Source: Helicostylum pulchrum
Taxonomy: Eukaryota > Mucoromycota > Mucoromycetes > Mucorales > Mucoraceae
DNA length: 64,000 nt
Reading direction: 5' to 3'
NCBI GenBank assembly: GCA_025677825.1
Contig: JAIXMO010000013.1
Coordinates: forward strand, 496,001 to 560,000
In this document: in pieces, positions 1-10,935 of the stretch
Position numbering within the stretch: the first letter of the stretch is position 1
Layout: each line of letters starts with the position of its first letter
Made by a program: the position numbers and the translations under genes
Notes under the pieces: model-generated
Database searches by the model: none
What the model was told of the DNA's origin: nothing
The model's input: only the letters and a program-made list of their open reading frames with translations

Positions 1-1
1 G

Positions 2-478
2 GAGGAATGCACAATTTCCAGAGCATTATCTATATTAGCAAGTCGTCGCAAGTCGAAATACCCATCTCTTAAGAAATTGTCTATTCTTGGAGTCGAACAT
101 TCTAAATCACTCGGATTTCTCAATTCTTTATCTTTAAACCTTCCCAATCTCTGTGAATTTTCTTTGGGGTTCGTTTTCTATTGTAATAGGAGTACTAATC
201 CTGTAGTTATCGATATGCCTCATTCATCACTTGATTTATTAACATGGTACGAGCATCGTAGCCTTAACTATAATGGCGATGAAAAAACTTACATCAGGTT
301 GAAAACAGAGAGAGAGTTAAGATATTATTCTTGTAATAGAGACGCGTTGCTTCCAGTTAATGACAGTCGTTACCTCTTAGCAACACAAAATGCTCGATTT
401 GATATAAATTGTAAAGATCTCAAGGAAGTTAAAATATTAGACGAATATCACGGCGATCATTATAGCTGGATTTTTTAA
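2..478 (+). CDS. C-terminal part of an F-box/LRR-like hypothetical protein (cut by window start)
   Basis: The frame is open from the first bases of the window to a TAA at 476-478, giving about 158 residues with no upstream start visible, so the N-terminus lies outside. The first 70 residues are leucine-rich with LRR-like spacing (for example PSLKKLSILGVEHSKSLGF) and suggest the leucine-rich half of an F-box protein, a large family in Mucorales. The last third is charged and ends in YSWIF. No catalytic motif is visible. The F-box/LRR assignment is inferred from texture only; an unrelated leucine-rich protein is possible. Confidence 0.45.
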   Translation, partial: EECTISRALSILASRRKSKYPSLKKLSILGVEHSKSLGFLNSLSLNLPNLCEFSLGFVFYCNRSTNPVVIDMPHSSLDLLTWYEHRSLNYNGDEKTYIRLKTERELRYYSCNRDALLPVNDSRYLLATQNARFDINCKDLKEVKILDEYHGDHYSWIF

Positions 479-1094
479 TCATTTCACATACTGTCAAATC
501 ATTAGCAGCACACGATGGTTACAAATTCACGAACTTTAATGCAGCCTTTTTTTTAAAAAAAAAACAAACAAAAAAATAAAATATTCCATATCATCTTTCT
601 TTAATAGAATTTAAAATGATGTCTACGGTTATAATTTTGGTGTCTACGGTTATAATCTTGTAGCTTACAGTTATGAGGAGTCTATGAGCCTATGGGGAGC
701 ATATGAGCAGCCTATGAGCAACCTATGTGGAAGCCTATGAGCAACCTATGTGGAGCCTATGAGCAGACTATGAGGAGTCTATGAGTAATGAGCCTCCATG
801 TAGAGCTTATCCGTCTTTACTGATTTAATATATGCAATCTATAAATCCACCTTTTGATTACTATTTGTTATTCATATACGTGTTTCTTTATTTTTATTAT
901 TTATTATCAGTAAACATTATTAAATAAACCGTTTAAACTTAGAAACAGAGTGTGGTGAATGGGTGTTTAGTAAAAAGAAAAATAGTAAATAAACAGAAGA
1001 AAAAACCTCTAAAGAATATTTAGCATGGACCGTACTCTCAAATTATCAGCAACTTCAATGACACTGCTTTACTCAAGGTTCAGACGTTCGGTTA
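479..1094. repeat. Non-coding stretch with tandem 'tatgagc' repeats
   Basis: Two copies of a roughly 20-bp unit (tgtctacggttataat) lie at about 617-660. They are followed by irregular tandem copies of 'cctatgagcaacctatgtgg' and 'tatgaggagtc' variants to about 797. The same stretch carries the palindrome T8A10 at 547-564. Nothing coding is evident before the stop of the next gene at 1095. Confidence 0.7.
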
Positions 1095-1939
1095 TCACCT
1101 CCTGTTCATCCAAAAACGAAGTAACACTGCCATATGAACCATAGCCTTTAGCCATTTATGTCGCTGTGCATAATCCACTGGAATTTCTGTAGTCCTGAGC
1201 TCTTGATGTCTGTAGACTTGAACACCGTTTAAACTGGTCTTGGAAAGTGTGATCGAGTTTCTGATTGATTGAACACCGTATACCTCAGTTTTGCAAATGG
1301 TATCGAAACTAGCATCAAGATTCTTTCGGACGCTACTTTTAATCATCATCATAGAGCTATTGATTTGTTTCATCGTGTCATCAATTATATGTATAAAACT
1401 CTCTTTGAATTCACCACTTGATGCTTCCATGACTAACCTTTCATACTCGTATCGATCATAACCGAGTCCATCCACATATTTTGCAGGACCTTTTGACCAA
1501 CTTTCAACATCAAGCGTCATTTCTGCGTGAGCTTTTGAAAATACTTCACACCACTCAAAGTCTAACAAGTCAGTTTGATCAGAAAATGGTTGAAAAATAG
1601 GAACTACGCGGTTTATCCAGAATGTTTGTTCAGAGTTTGTTCGGCGAGGACGTTTTCGATTGCATTTCCTGCAAAATCAGTAAGAATATATTTAATTGCA
1701 AGAATTAACTCTTTCTCTCGGATAGTTGGATTTTCCGGGCAGGTATAAGTCTATAGCCAAGTTGGAAGGTTATCGATAGGTATATTTAAAGCGTCGACTA
1801 AAAATGCGTATACTGCTGGATTTGACTTTAGGATTACTAAATTATTTTGATCTTGTTCATTTTCAATTAATAATTTACTACTATCTTTAAGTGTATGGTT
1901 ATAAGGGTTATTATTTCTAACAAAGGGATAATTTTTCAA
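1095..1939 (-). pseudogene. Mucorales-type hypothetical gene, probably degenerate
   Basis: An open exon runs from about 1670 down to a stop at 1095. It encodes TFWINRVVPIFQPF, then LLDFEWCEVFSKAH, then a helical region ending in MNRR. An acceptor-like TTTGCAG lies near 1670. A second open segment at 1751-1939 ends in a stop, and I could not join the two in phase. I associate the 'TFW...VVPIF...F.WCEV' pattern with a family found in many Mucorales genomes, often near transposons, with no known function. A related remnant on the minus strand near 54.9-55.1 kb shares TFWVEHVVPLF. Function is unknown; broken status is inferred from the failed exon join. Confidence 0.4.
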
Positions 1940-2559
1940 TTTGTGATTTTGTTAACTTTGGCTGGCATGGGGAATAGATATTGAGGTCACAACTAGTAAA
2001 AGAAAGAATGGTAGCCTTCCCAGTATTTTCTATTTTTACAGTTTTGGAAATATCAACTATATCAGAATTATTTATTAAGCTTGTATTCAATTTGCTCTTT
2101 CACTATTCCGGTTGGGGCCTTTTTACGCCCAACAATAAGTTGTTTTCTTCCTTCGTAATAATAAATAACTTTATCGATTAGTAGTTAGTAGTTGATAATT
2201 ACTCAGACTAATTATCTATCTTCTTTCTGACATTACAATTTGCTTTTGCCTAAACCGACAAAAATAAAATTTTATTTTTTCTCTATCAGCCGGACTGTGG
2301 TTATAACTCTTACTATGAGTTAAAGGATAAAACCAAAAGTATAGTTTATTTATTAGAATATTGTTCTTTTTATATCATTTTGTGTCGATTACTATTTTAT
2401 GACTACGACATAATTTAAAAAACAACATCTTCTAAACAGAAAGAAACAAAATCACTTTTGCTATCGAATTGATAGATAGCATCTTCAATTTTTTTCAAGA
2501 CGCGTAATTTTTTTTTCTTTTGCTTCCCCCAGTCAAAGCCAGAAGAGCTAGGTTCAGAA

Positions 2560-2632
2560 GAGTTGATAGAGTCAGAGTCTGTAGAGTCAGGGTTGGTAGA
2601 GTCAGGGTTGGTAGAGTCAGGGTTGGTAGAAT
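2560..2632 (+). repeat. 15-bp minisatellite (gtcagggttggtaga)
   Basis: About three perfect and one to two diverged copies of gtcagggttggtaga lie head to tail. In one frame they spell an RVRVG repeat inside a 70-residue ORF. The ORF has no other protein-like features, so I call this a repeat and not a gene. Confidence 0.75.
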
Positions 2633-2873
2633 AAAAGAACCAACTATAAAGTTTATAGTTTTGTTAAAAAAAAAAAGTTATAGAAAAAGGTTAACAATTC
2701 TTACCCCTAAAGATAAAGATTTATATATTTAAAGAATAACAATTTGTCAACTGAAGCTAAAAAAAAAACGCTGTGACATTTTTGCTTAAGTTTTTTTTTT
2801 TTAAAAAAAGTCGTTCATATTTTTTCTTTTGGATGATTCAATCCTTTTTTTAAACTGTGTATTTTTATTTAAA

Positions 2874-3005
2874 ACATCATTACGCTACAGATGAATAAAT
2901 TTTTAAAGTGAAAAAATTGACAAGAAAAGGGAATGAAAAATGAACAAAAAATCTCCTCCGCCTAAATTTAAGGTTTTGTCTCCTTCTAATCCAGACGCGC
3001 CTTAA
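2874..3005. repeat. Dispersed repeat, copy 1
   Basis: About 130 bp resembles 11159-11289 in the same orientation. Shared blocks include 'aagtgaaaaaat', 'gacaagaaaaggg', 'atgaaaaatgaacaaaaaa' and 'ccgcctaaatttaagg'. Neither copy lies in a recognisable gene. It may be a short non-autonomous element or part of a longer one; no target-site duplication was identified. Confidence 0.7.
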
Positions 3006-3225
3006 TTCATGTCCGATGGCCTTTGAGACCATGGTTGTGCCTACATATCGACTTTCCTTCTTTTTAGATTCGATAAGTTTCAAGTTGTATACTACCATTT
3101 TTCTTTTTAAAACAGATATTTAAAAGCAATTTTATTTTGTAGAAAGAGTCTGCGAATTTAAAACTAAATCCTTCAATTGGCAGTAACATGCGATATAATT
3201 TAAAAATACTCTAAAGTTAATTTTA

Positions 3226-4084
3226 TTACATTTCCTCTAATTCATCATCAGTCATAGAAAAGTCGTCTTCAGGGAAATCACCAACGTTGACTTTAGTAGG
3301 ACGAACGAACCCACCATACTTGGGAGGACAAGTAAAGTATCTTTCACCATTGACGCTACCATCGTTTTTTCCGAGCGGTTCATCATACTGAATACCAATC
3401 CAAGGACCTGGTTGAAATTTTGTCTCGCCTACAAACTTAACTGTGCCTAATCTTTGAGCGGTATAATCGTCGCCTAAAACCTCACATCGATCTCCTACTT
3501 TGATGTTACTGGCAGCTTCTTCGCGTGCTTTTTCAATTGCCTTTTCTTGTTCTGCTGCTTCTGCAGAAAATCTACCTAATCTGTTACGTTCCTTGAAAGC
3601 TCTGACAGTATCTTTTTTTTTTTTTTTTTTGGATGTATTAATAAAACACTATTTTTTTGCGCTTTTTTTTTTTTTTTTTTTTTGCTTTTCATCTAACCTG
3701 ATCTATTTTGATATTCATCTTGTGTCAACTCAAACTTTTCAACAAGAGAAACATCAGTATACTGGTTCTTGATACGATGAGGGTTGGTATCAGTAACATG
3801 AATTCTCATATAATCCTCAACAGGGTAAGAACCAAGCATACGTTCTTCATCATCAATAGGTCCTTGTAAAGTGTTTCCTTGGTACAAGTCAATTTTTTGT
3901 GTGTGGTAAGGAATACCGGTAATAGGTTCCAGTTTATCCTATATGTTCTGTTTTAGTTGCTTTTTGCTTAAATGAAGAAGAACGAACGAACCTTTAATTG
4001 AGAAATGGTTAAACTCTTGTCAAATCTTCTTTCAGAACTGACTTTCTCATCAGAAGTATCTACAAATAAAGTAACGATGGACAT
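3226..4084 (-). CDS. ALF1: Tubulin-folding cofactor B (Alf1/TBCB)
   Basis: Three exons (4084-3992, 3938-3698, 3611-3226) join in phase to 239 residues. The N-terminus [14 protein letters not shown] begins a ubiquitin-like domain that covers roughly residues 1-85. A helical linker follows, then a C-terminal CAP-Gly domain with [34 protein letters not shown] and KYGGFVRP. The tail is acidic and ends in DDELEEM, resembling the EEY/F-type tails of tubulin-binding proteins. TBCB acts with cofactor E in alpha-tubulin folding and heterodimer turnover in the cytosol. Length and domain order match the family. The second intron contains T-runs up to 20 nt. The assignment is firm. Confidence 0.93.
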
Positions 4085-5606
4085 TTTTGTTGTTGTGTGT
4101 TTAAAAGAATGAAAGAGATGGAAGCTTTTTTTTTTTTTTTTTTGTAGGAAGGTTCGGTTTTGTCTTATTCAAACTCAATTAAACTTTCTCTCGGGTCCAA
4201 AAAAAAAAACGTGTGTGATGAAGTGCATATTTGACGTTTGTTGTGATATGCTAGAAAAGGGGGAGGTATTTAATTTTTGGCGGTCTCATTAGTGGATCCT
4301 AAGTAACGATTCAAGTGCTTGAGGTTCGATATTCTAACCAGAAAAAAAGTATCCAGAAACTGGTTTTTTTCTCCAGTCAACCAATTTACCATACCTTAGT
4401 TATGAATCTGTAAGCATATTTTATATGACACGCGTATATCTTTTTTCGAAAAGGCACTTTATATATAGTTTTTTTTGTTTGATATCAAATAGATCAAAAA
4501 GGGTGACTTGCAAGCTTGATATTTCGTCAAAGGACGTATAATATAATTGATCCTCACAACTTTTTCTGAGGATTTTCAAAGGCGGTATGTTAAAGAGGTC
4601 AGCAGTGAAAACGAAAACGTAGAACCCGAGAAGAAAGGTAAATGATGATATTGTTATCAACTATAAAAAAAAATATAGCTACAGCTCGGGTAAGAATCGT
4701 GTGCTTCTAGCTTTTCGTTATTTTTTAAATTACTTCTTCATCGAGGTTTTGAGAGCTAGTATTTGTCAAAGCGTTTCAATTATTATTTTTTTGAAAAAAA
4801 AAAAAAATGTAACCATCCCATTGTAGATCGGCATATGTTAAAATCCTTTTTGGCCGCTATACACGTTTATGACATACGAAGTATTTCTGTTCTATTATTC
4901 CTTGTATTTGCAACAAGCTAGAAAACATGTGTTGGACTATTAACTTAAAAAGATAAAGCCAAAAAAGGAAGAGCTTATCTTAAAATGGGGGCTCACCTTT
5001 TTTTTATCTTGTGAGTGAAGGATAATATCATGTTGTAATGCTACCTACACACTCGATCAGAAAAGTTACGAATAATTAATACCTAAATATGGGCTAACGT
5101 CGTACCAGTTGCTTTCAAGAGAGCTGCGACAAGCAACTAAATTCAAAACACAAATCGCCGTAACAGACACGGTTTGTCTTTTCAAGACTTTAGATTTTAT
5201 ACACGTAATGTATCCAAAATTTATTACACTTTTGCCTTTTTTGAAACATAGATCTAGGTGTGTAGTACAAGTAAACCACCAATCTTGCAGAAGGGATTGG
5301 TTGTCTCCCGGCAGGAAGGAAGGAAGAGCGAAAGCAATACTTGACATGTTCGTAGCCAGCAAAGATATATCTCGCTGTATCCTGCCCTTGTTATATGATC
5401 ACTGTTATTCATCTTGTACGAGATAGCTACATTGGACGACGTTTAAGGGAAAAAAAGATGCTTTAGTGTTTTTTGAGCCAAAAGTGACAGACCACGTCAT
5501 CATAATAGGCGGAGTGGACACATTGAGCCTGTGTAAAATAAACAAAAAAAAAATTGTTCTTTTTTGGTTCAACCTTTTACTCTCTCCCCACTCTACTTTT
5601 TTAATA
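4085..5606. other. Intergenic region, nothing recognised
   Basis: The interval lies between the TBCB start and the complex I gene start. Overlapping open frames of about 100 codons on both strands at 5066-5839 look fortuitous: they have no motifs and one overlaps the real gene antisense. Promoter sequence for both flanking genes must lie here, but I see no distinctive site. Confidence 0.4.
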
Positions 5607-5978
5607 ATGTTCACAGCATTCAAACGTTTTGCTCTTGAAAGACCTACCATTGCTTGGTCCTTTGTTATTGGATCTATCGGTAAGAAAGATTTATATAAGA
5701 TTTTATACACATTTACATGTAGAAAAATATGATTTATTTGGATTGGACAACTAACAAAACCCCATGTATAGGTCCCGTTTTGGTGTTTACTGTTCCTAAG
5801 TTTAGACGTGAATACTTGGGATTCAAGGGTGTTGAACATCTTCCTATTACATACCCTCGTAAGGATTTTTTTTTTTTTGATTAATTTTGTATATCAGTGT
5901 CAATTAACTCTGTTTTTTGTTGTTGTAGTTCCTAACCGTGCTCGTACCGCTACTTCTGGTTATGAAGATAGTGCATAA
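5607..5978 (+). CDS. NADH:ubiquinone oxidoreductase 9.5 kDa subunit (NDUFA3-like)
   Basis: Three exons (5607-5679, 5772-5858, 5929-5978) join in phase to 69 residues. The N-terminal half holds one hydrophobic segment (TIAWSFVIGSIGPVLVFTVP), typical of this single-span accessory subunit. The C-terminal half has the family pattern R.EYLGF...LPITYPLPNRAR...GYEDSA. The protein sits in the membrane arm of mitochondrial complex I. Length and the P-I-T-Y-P motif fit the fungal 9.5 kDa family well. The start is the first ATG, which directly precedes the conserved FKRFALERP segment. Confidence 0.85.
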
Positions 5979-6415
5979 ACCGTTTTTTTTTTAATTAGAA
6001 ATAAAAGTTAAATCAGCAAAAAAAAAAGAGAGGATATGCGAAAAAATGACAGATGTTTTAAATCCGGGGTTAAATTGTGTTTTGTTGTGATTGTATACAG
6101 GAATTTTACGAAAAGAGTAGAAGTTGAACCAGCAAAAAAACTCTATACACATATATATTTTTTGGGATTTTTTTTTATACACTTAATTATAAAAAGAGAA
6201 AATATACATGCAGAAAAAAAAAAAAAAAAAAGGATACTAAAACTATGTTGAAGAATAAAAAAAAGGGGGTGATATAATAGGAAAAGTGATTTTTTTTTTC
6301 TTTAAAAGAAAAGAAAGGGGGGGGGGGGGGATTTTTTTTTTTACACACATACATATATTTTTTGGGGGGGAAGAGAGGAAGGGTAAGGTTTTTCTTGTTA
6401 TGTTTGAGAAGAGTT
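5979..6415. other. Convergent intergenic region with homopolymer runs
   Basis: This lies between the stops of the complex I subunit (plus) and the Rua1-domain gene (minus), so it should hold both 3' ends. It contains poly-A runs up to about 18 nt, a G run of about 14 at 6317-6330 and several T runs. No gene is seen. Confidence 0.5.
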
Positions 6416-8157
6416 TTATCTTTTCTTTGGTACATTAGGTTTTGGCTTATGGTAAACGTGACACTAGAAGCAAAGGTTAATAAAACTAAAAGAAAAGGAA
6501 ATGGATGATGATGTTTTTTACCTTGTGCGCATGACGGTACCAGAGAACACTATTCTTTCTTTTTACATTACTTACAGCAACCCATTGATGACATTGGTGA
6601 CATAAACCTTCTACCAAGTCCTGATCGACCCAACGTGTTTCAAGGGGCTGTACAAACTCTTTACCGGAAACAGAAGAAATGCCATGAAAGAATTGTTTAT
6701 GATACCTACATGATATATAATTTAGTATACACACTTGTAAAAATAAAGTTTATAATATATTTACCAGTATGCGCTGTTCTTGAGTTGTAACCATTTACCA
6801 GGTTTACAAGTATCACATAAGCCTTCCTTTGACTGCCCATTGTATCTGACCCATTGTGGCGTGTACTTATCACCAGTGAAACGTAGCTTTTGTTTACGAG
6901 GCCTTGCTTCAGGATCCGATCTTGCAGCCTCTACATCACGTGTAGACATCTCAGGGTAATCTTCTTCGTTGGTTTCTGGACTTAGTTCTTCATCAAACTC
7001 ATCTGCGTTATTTGACTTTTGCTTCTTTCTCTTTGGTTTTGCAAGAATAGGTGGTGGATGATGTGATACTTGCTGTTGTTGTTGCTGTTGAACTTGCTGT
7101 GTGTCCATTGGACCCGATGGTAAAGGTAATTTACCGTTGGCAGGATAGTAATATCTTTGTTGCATAGGGTGTTGAGGTGGAAACGTATAACTATAGTATT
7201 GATGTTGTTGTTGCTGTTGTTGATCTTTCATATCAGGTTGACGAGCAAGTGGATGTAACATAACACCAGGATGATGATGTTCTTGAGGTTGCTGTTGTTG
7301 TTGAGAAGAAGAAGAAGAAGAAGGAGGTGGAGGTGGAGGAGGATAACGTGGATGATAGGCATGAGGAGCTAATGGTGAACTCATGGTAGGGTGATAAAGT
7401 CTATTGTGTTGTCTGGGAGAGATGGGATGGTTAGTGTATTCGACAGTATTATAAGGTTGTTGTTGTTGATGAGGATGCTGAGAATGTAAATCATCATGAC
7501 TCCAGGTTACTTTTGTTGGTGTATTATTATTATAAAAATTTTCTTGTTTAAATACAGGCGCTTCTGGTTGTTGGTTGTGGTGGTGTGGATGTTGCTGTTG
7601 GTGTGGGTGTTGTTGGTGGTGTGGATGTTGTTGTTGTTGTTGTTGGAGATGATGATAATGATGATGAAGATTACTATTATTATTAGAACTATGGCCAGAA
7701 CTTGTAGTAGGAGCATTGGATGTTATATTGTGTAAAAGATCCGGTCTCTCCAAGAACGCTTCAGACATTGTTTGCCAACTCATATTCACATCATATGAAT
7801 GACGTCTATTAGCGTCTGTTTCGCTTGTTAGTACATCGCCCCACGAGTTTTTATTTTGAGATGGAATAGACATGTCATCTTGCCAATGTTGATGTTGTGC
7901 ATGAGTTTTTTCTTTTTTTTAAAAAAAAGTACAGTGATAAAGTAATAAAAAAATAAAAAAAAATAAAAATAAAAAAAAAGGTTACTAACTGCAATTTAAA
8001 AAAACCAGGTGAAAAAAAATATTTTTTTTTTTATGCGCATAATTTAACTCCTTTTTTCATGCTTATTTTTTTTTTTTTTTTACAGCTGTTGTGTATCCCC
8101 CGAAACTTTTTTTTTCCCTCTCTTTCTCTCTCCACAACTCCACCCCCTTTTTTTTTT

Positions 8158-8188
<31 letters not shown>

Positions 8189-8575
8189 GTGGACGTTACC
8201 TTTGTGATCTGTTTCATTTGCTTTAGGAAACGCTAACAGCTTATTAAAGTTTGCTAACAACATGGCAGCTTCAATGGAGTTTCTCTGCTGGGATAAATGC
8301 AAACTCAGTTGTGCTTCATGATTTAAACCAAAAGGTAAGCCTAAAATGGCCGGACTACTTTTACGTTTATCATATCGATTTAGTAGTAAAGCAGGATTTA
8401 AATTATCTTGTTGAGAACTACTTGCTTCGTTCCGTACCGGGGTTGAGCTACCTGTTGTTGTATCATATTCCTCTTCCAAAAGTGTTGGCAAGATGTTGGC
8501 GGGCTTTATTCGATCCTCAGAGTAATGATGAACCACTTTTTCTTCTTTTACTGGAATATAGTCTTGAATGTCCAT
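6416..8575 (-). CDS. Rua1-domain zinc-binding transcription regulator with polyglutamine regions
   Basis: Four exons (8575-8200, 7911-6765, 6705-6522, 6463-6416) join in phase to 584 residues. The N-terminus carries an acidic patch and an IEAAMLLANFNKLL helix. The middle, about residues 150-430, is low complexity, rich in Gln, His and Pro. Residues about 480-584 match the C-terminal domain of Rua1, the Ustilago regulator of ustilagic acid synthesis: YTPQWVRYNG, GLCDTC.PGKWLQLKNSAYWYHKQFFHGIS, then VEGLCHQCHQW and WYRHAHKCHVYHKPK. Cys and His pairs in that domain suggest zinc binding. The C-terminal KPNVPKKR could be a nuclear signal. The target genes cannot be inferred. The family call is strong and the role is by analogy. 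Confidence 0.85.
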
Positions 8576-9939
8576 AGGTGAAAAAAAAACAACCTTTTTT
8601 TTTTTTATTTGCTTTGTTAAAAACCTTTTTTTTTTTTTTTTTCTTTATTTTTTTAGTTGCTTACTTACGTCTTTTTGTTATTTATTATATACAGAAAAAG
8701 AAAATTTATATTATATAATAAAAAAAAGTATATGATATAAAGAGGGAAGGGTTTCAAGAAAAGAAAAAAAAAGGAAAAAAAATTCAAGCAAAAAAAAAAT
8801 AAAGAAAAAAAAAAAAAAAAAAAAAAGGATTAACCAATCACCGTGTGAATTGAATTGAGCCTCACATTAATCAACGTGACTGTAATTTATTTTTTAGTTT
8901 TTTAAAAAAAAAAGCATTACGCATTTAAAAGCTTGCACAAAAAAAAAGCTTATTTTAAAGCCTTTGCTTGTTTTTTTTAGCATCTGAATAAAAACTTTAT
9001 TTGGCACTGACCAACTTTTTTGTTGCTTCTATAGCTAAAATTACAATCATTTGCATTGTAATGGCTTATGGTTTCAAACTCAATAGGTTTGGCCTGATTG
9101 GATATATTTCAGCATGTTTAGAAAAATTGATTTGTATTACCTATCCCCCTCCATCTTTATTTTTTTCTGTCCCAATGACGTCAAAAGCACTTTTTCATGC
9201 GTTTTATGCACCCAAAAGGTTACAGGGGAAAAATGGAAAACAGTCACTTTTAAGCCATTTTTTTTTAATTTAGTGGTTGTTGTACAGAAGAAAATCTTCG
9301 TACCGTTTTAGGAACTGCATATCATGCAACTGCAGAGGTTAAGGTTCTCCCCAAAAAGTGTACAAGCTTAAAGTGGTGCTGGTATTGTCCCAAGAGAAAT
9401 CCCGGGGTGAGCATCCAAGGCGAGCTAATACAGATCATATTCTTGATTTTTTTTTGTTTTTTTTTTGAAGAGTATGTTAGATGTAAAATGGGATATTATG
9501 CAGTAGATGGGACAGCTTGAGAGAATTCATGACAGCAGAGTACCTGCTTACATTGAAGCAAGAGGTTATGGTTTTTGACCCTCTCTCTCCCTTTCGATTG
9601 AAGAGTTTTTTTTTTTTTGGTCCAGCAGCATATCAAAAAAAAAAGCCATCCTCTAATAAATAATTTTACCTCGCGCTTAATTTGTCCCAACCACTGCCTA
9701 ATTTAAATGACCCTGTAATTAGCTTGCAGACGAAATTCTTTTTATGCAATGCGGATAGTATTTTTTTATTAAAACGTTGATTGTTATTAACTAAGCAAGA
9801 GTTTTATTTCAATGATAATGTAAATTTGGTTTGGTTATTTTTTTGAAGGATAAGTTCATTTAAAAACCGTTGTAACTGCTGTTTATCTAATGATTCATTC
9901 TCTTTTTTTCTTTTAGGTGCGGCCAGGTCTTCAACGCAA

Positions 9940-9980
<41 letters not shown>

Positions 9981-10204
9981 CAGTCAATTATTTTGTTTGA
10001 AATGATCAAAAGAAGACACCCGAGAAGCTGAAATATTGTGGCCGAAATATTTTGGAGATTCGAAGGGAGTAAAATTTCAACCATCATATCAACACCTACT
10101 GCAGTTTCGAAGACAAGAAAAAAAAAAAGTAACGTAAACACCTAGAAAATCAATTAATTATCGTTATGCATTGAAAGTAGTAGTGGTAAAGTGCTAGTCA
10201 AAGC
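8576..10204. other. Gene-free, A/T-run-rich interval
   Basis: This is upstream of the Rua1-domain gene and contains very long T/A runs (30 T at about 9946-9975). A CRE-like palindrome tgacgtca occurs at 9176-9183 but without supporting context. Short ORFs at 9001-9311 lack protein-like features. Confidence 0.4.
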
Positions 10205-10935
10205 TTACCAGCAATATGAACAGCAATAGACCCTTTTCTTCTTCTTTGTTCTCTGTAAACATCTCTACAAAAGCATACAAAGTCTTGAAATTATCTTCGT
10301 GAGTCTTTAGCACTGTCAGTACCTTCAGCCTTCATCCATCAGGTCTCTTGTTAGTAGAATCAATTATTTTGTTTAACCTAAATATGATAAAATAAAATGA
10401 AATGATTTAAATTACAAATTAGCTACTACTACTAAACATTAGCTAATTGTACACTTATATTTACCAAACGAAGAAATGATTGGCTTCCATCAGGCGAACT
10501 AAAAACTGGATACAATACCGCATCAATTAAACTTGCCTTGCCATCCCAGAATTGTTTCATTTGGCAATTTATTGACGCTAATAAAGTACAAACACAGGCG
10601 TCAAGCTGTGTTTGACTATGTTGATTTTTTTTTGATTGAATAAAAAATTTGATATTGTACTATGAAACGATATAAATATATATTAGTTTTAATTTTATGA
10701 CTAAAATTACTTATTGATATAACCACTTACAGAATTTCGTGAAGATGTGCATCAATAAAAAAAACCAGTCTCCTTTTGCCGATTGTGAGCATATATCTTT
10801 ATAATTGTTAAATGGTTCAAGTACACTTTTAGAAATGAACTCATTGATATCTTCGTTGACGCTAGCAATGCTTTCGTTGTCTACATTATCACCAGCACAA
10901 CTATTTTTTCTTTTTTTTTTAAAAAACACACTTTG
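10205..10935 (-). pseudogene. Degenerate unknown gene
   Basis: At least three coding-like segments are seen on the minus strand. One at 10929-10711 reads VNEDINEFISKSVLEPFNNY...GDWFFLLMHIF. A second near 10615-10465 reads TQLDACVCTLLASINCQMKQFW...VLYPVFSSPDGSQSFLRL and ends at a GTAAAT donor. A third near 10390-10205 reads DNFKTLYAFVEMFTENKEEEKG but needs frame changes. The residue composition is protein-like, yet I could not join all segments in phase. No family is recognised; it may be a remnant of a repeat-associated Mucorales gene. Confidence 0.35.

Larger units (their letters stand above)
1940..3225. other. Gene-free interval with minisatellite and dispersed repeat
   Basis: I find no supportable gene here. 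The interval holds a 15-bp minisatellite near 2560-2632, a palindrome T12A7 at 2791-2809, and the first copy of a dispersed repeat at 2874-3005. Short ORFs here are AT-run or repeat artefacts. Confidence 0.5.

Noticed and set aside
600..800. CRISPR-like array
   Set aside because: Repeats have no regular spacers, unit lengths vary and the organism is eukaryotic; it is an ordinary tandem repeat.
2520..2732. 70-codon ORF with RVRVG repeats
   Set aside because: It is a translated minisatellite followed by Lys-rich low complexity; no start context or partner exons.
5066..5839. Overlapping ORFs of 98-144 codons upstream of and antisense to the complex I gene
   Set aside because: No motifs and mutual overlap on both strands; one covers the real exon in antisense.
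7496..7735. Open frames on both strands over the Gln/His-coding region
   Set aside because: Products of trinucleotide repeats; the Rua1-domain gene explains the sequence.
9176..9183. CRE palindrome tgacgtca
   Set aside because: An isolated 8-mer far from any start codon; cannot be supported as regulatory.
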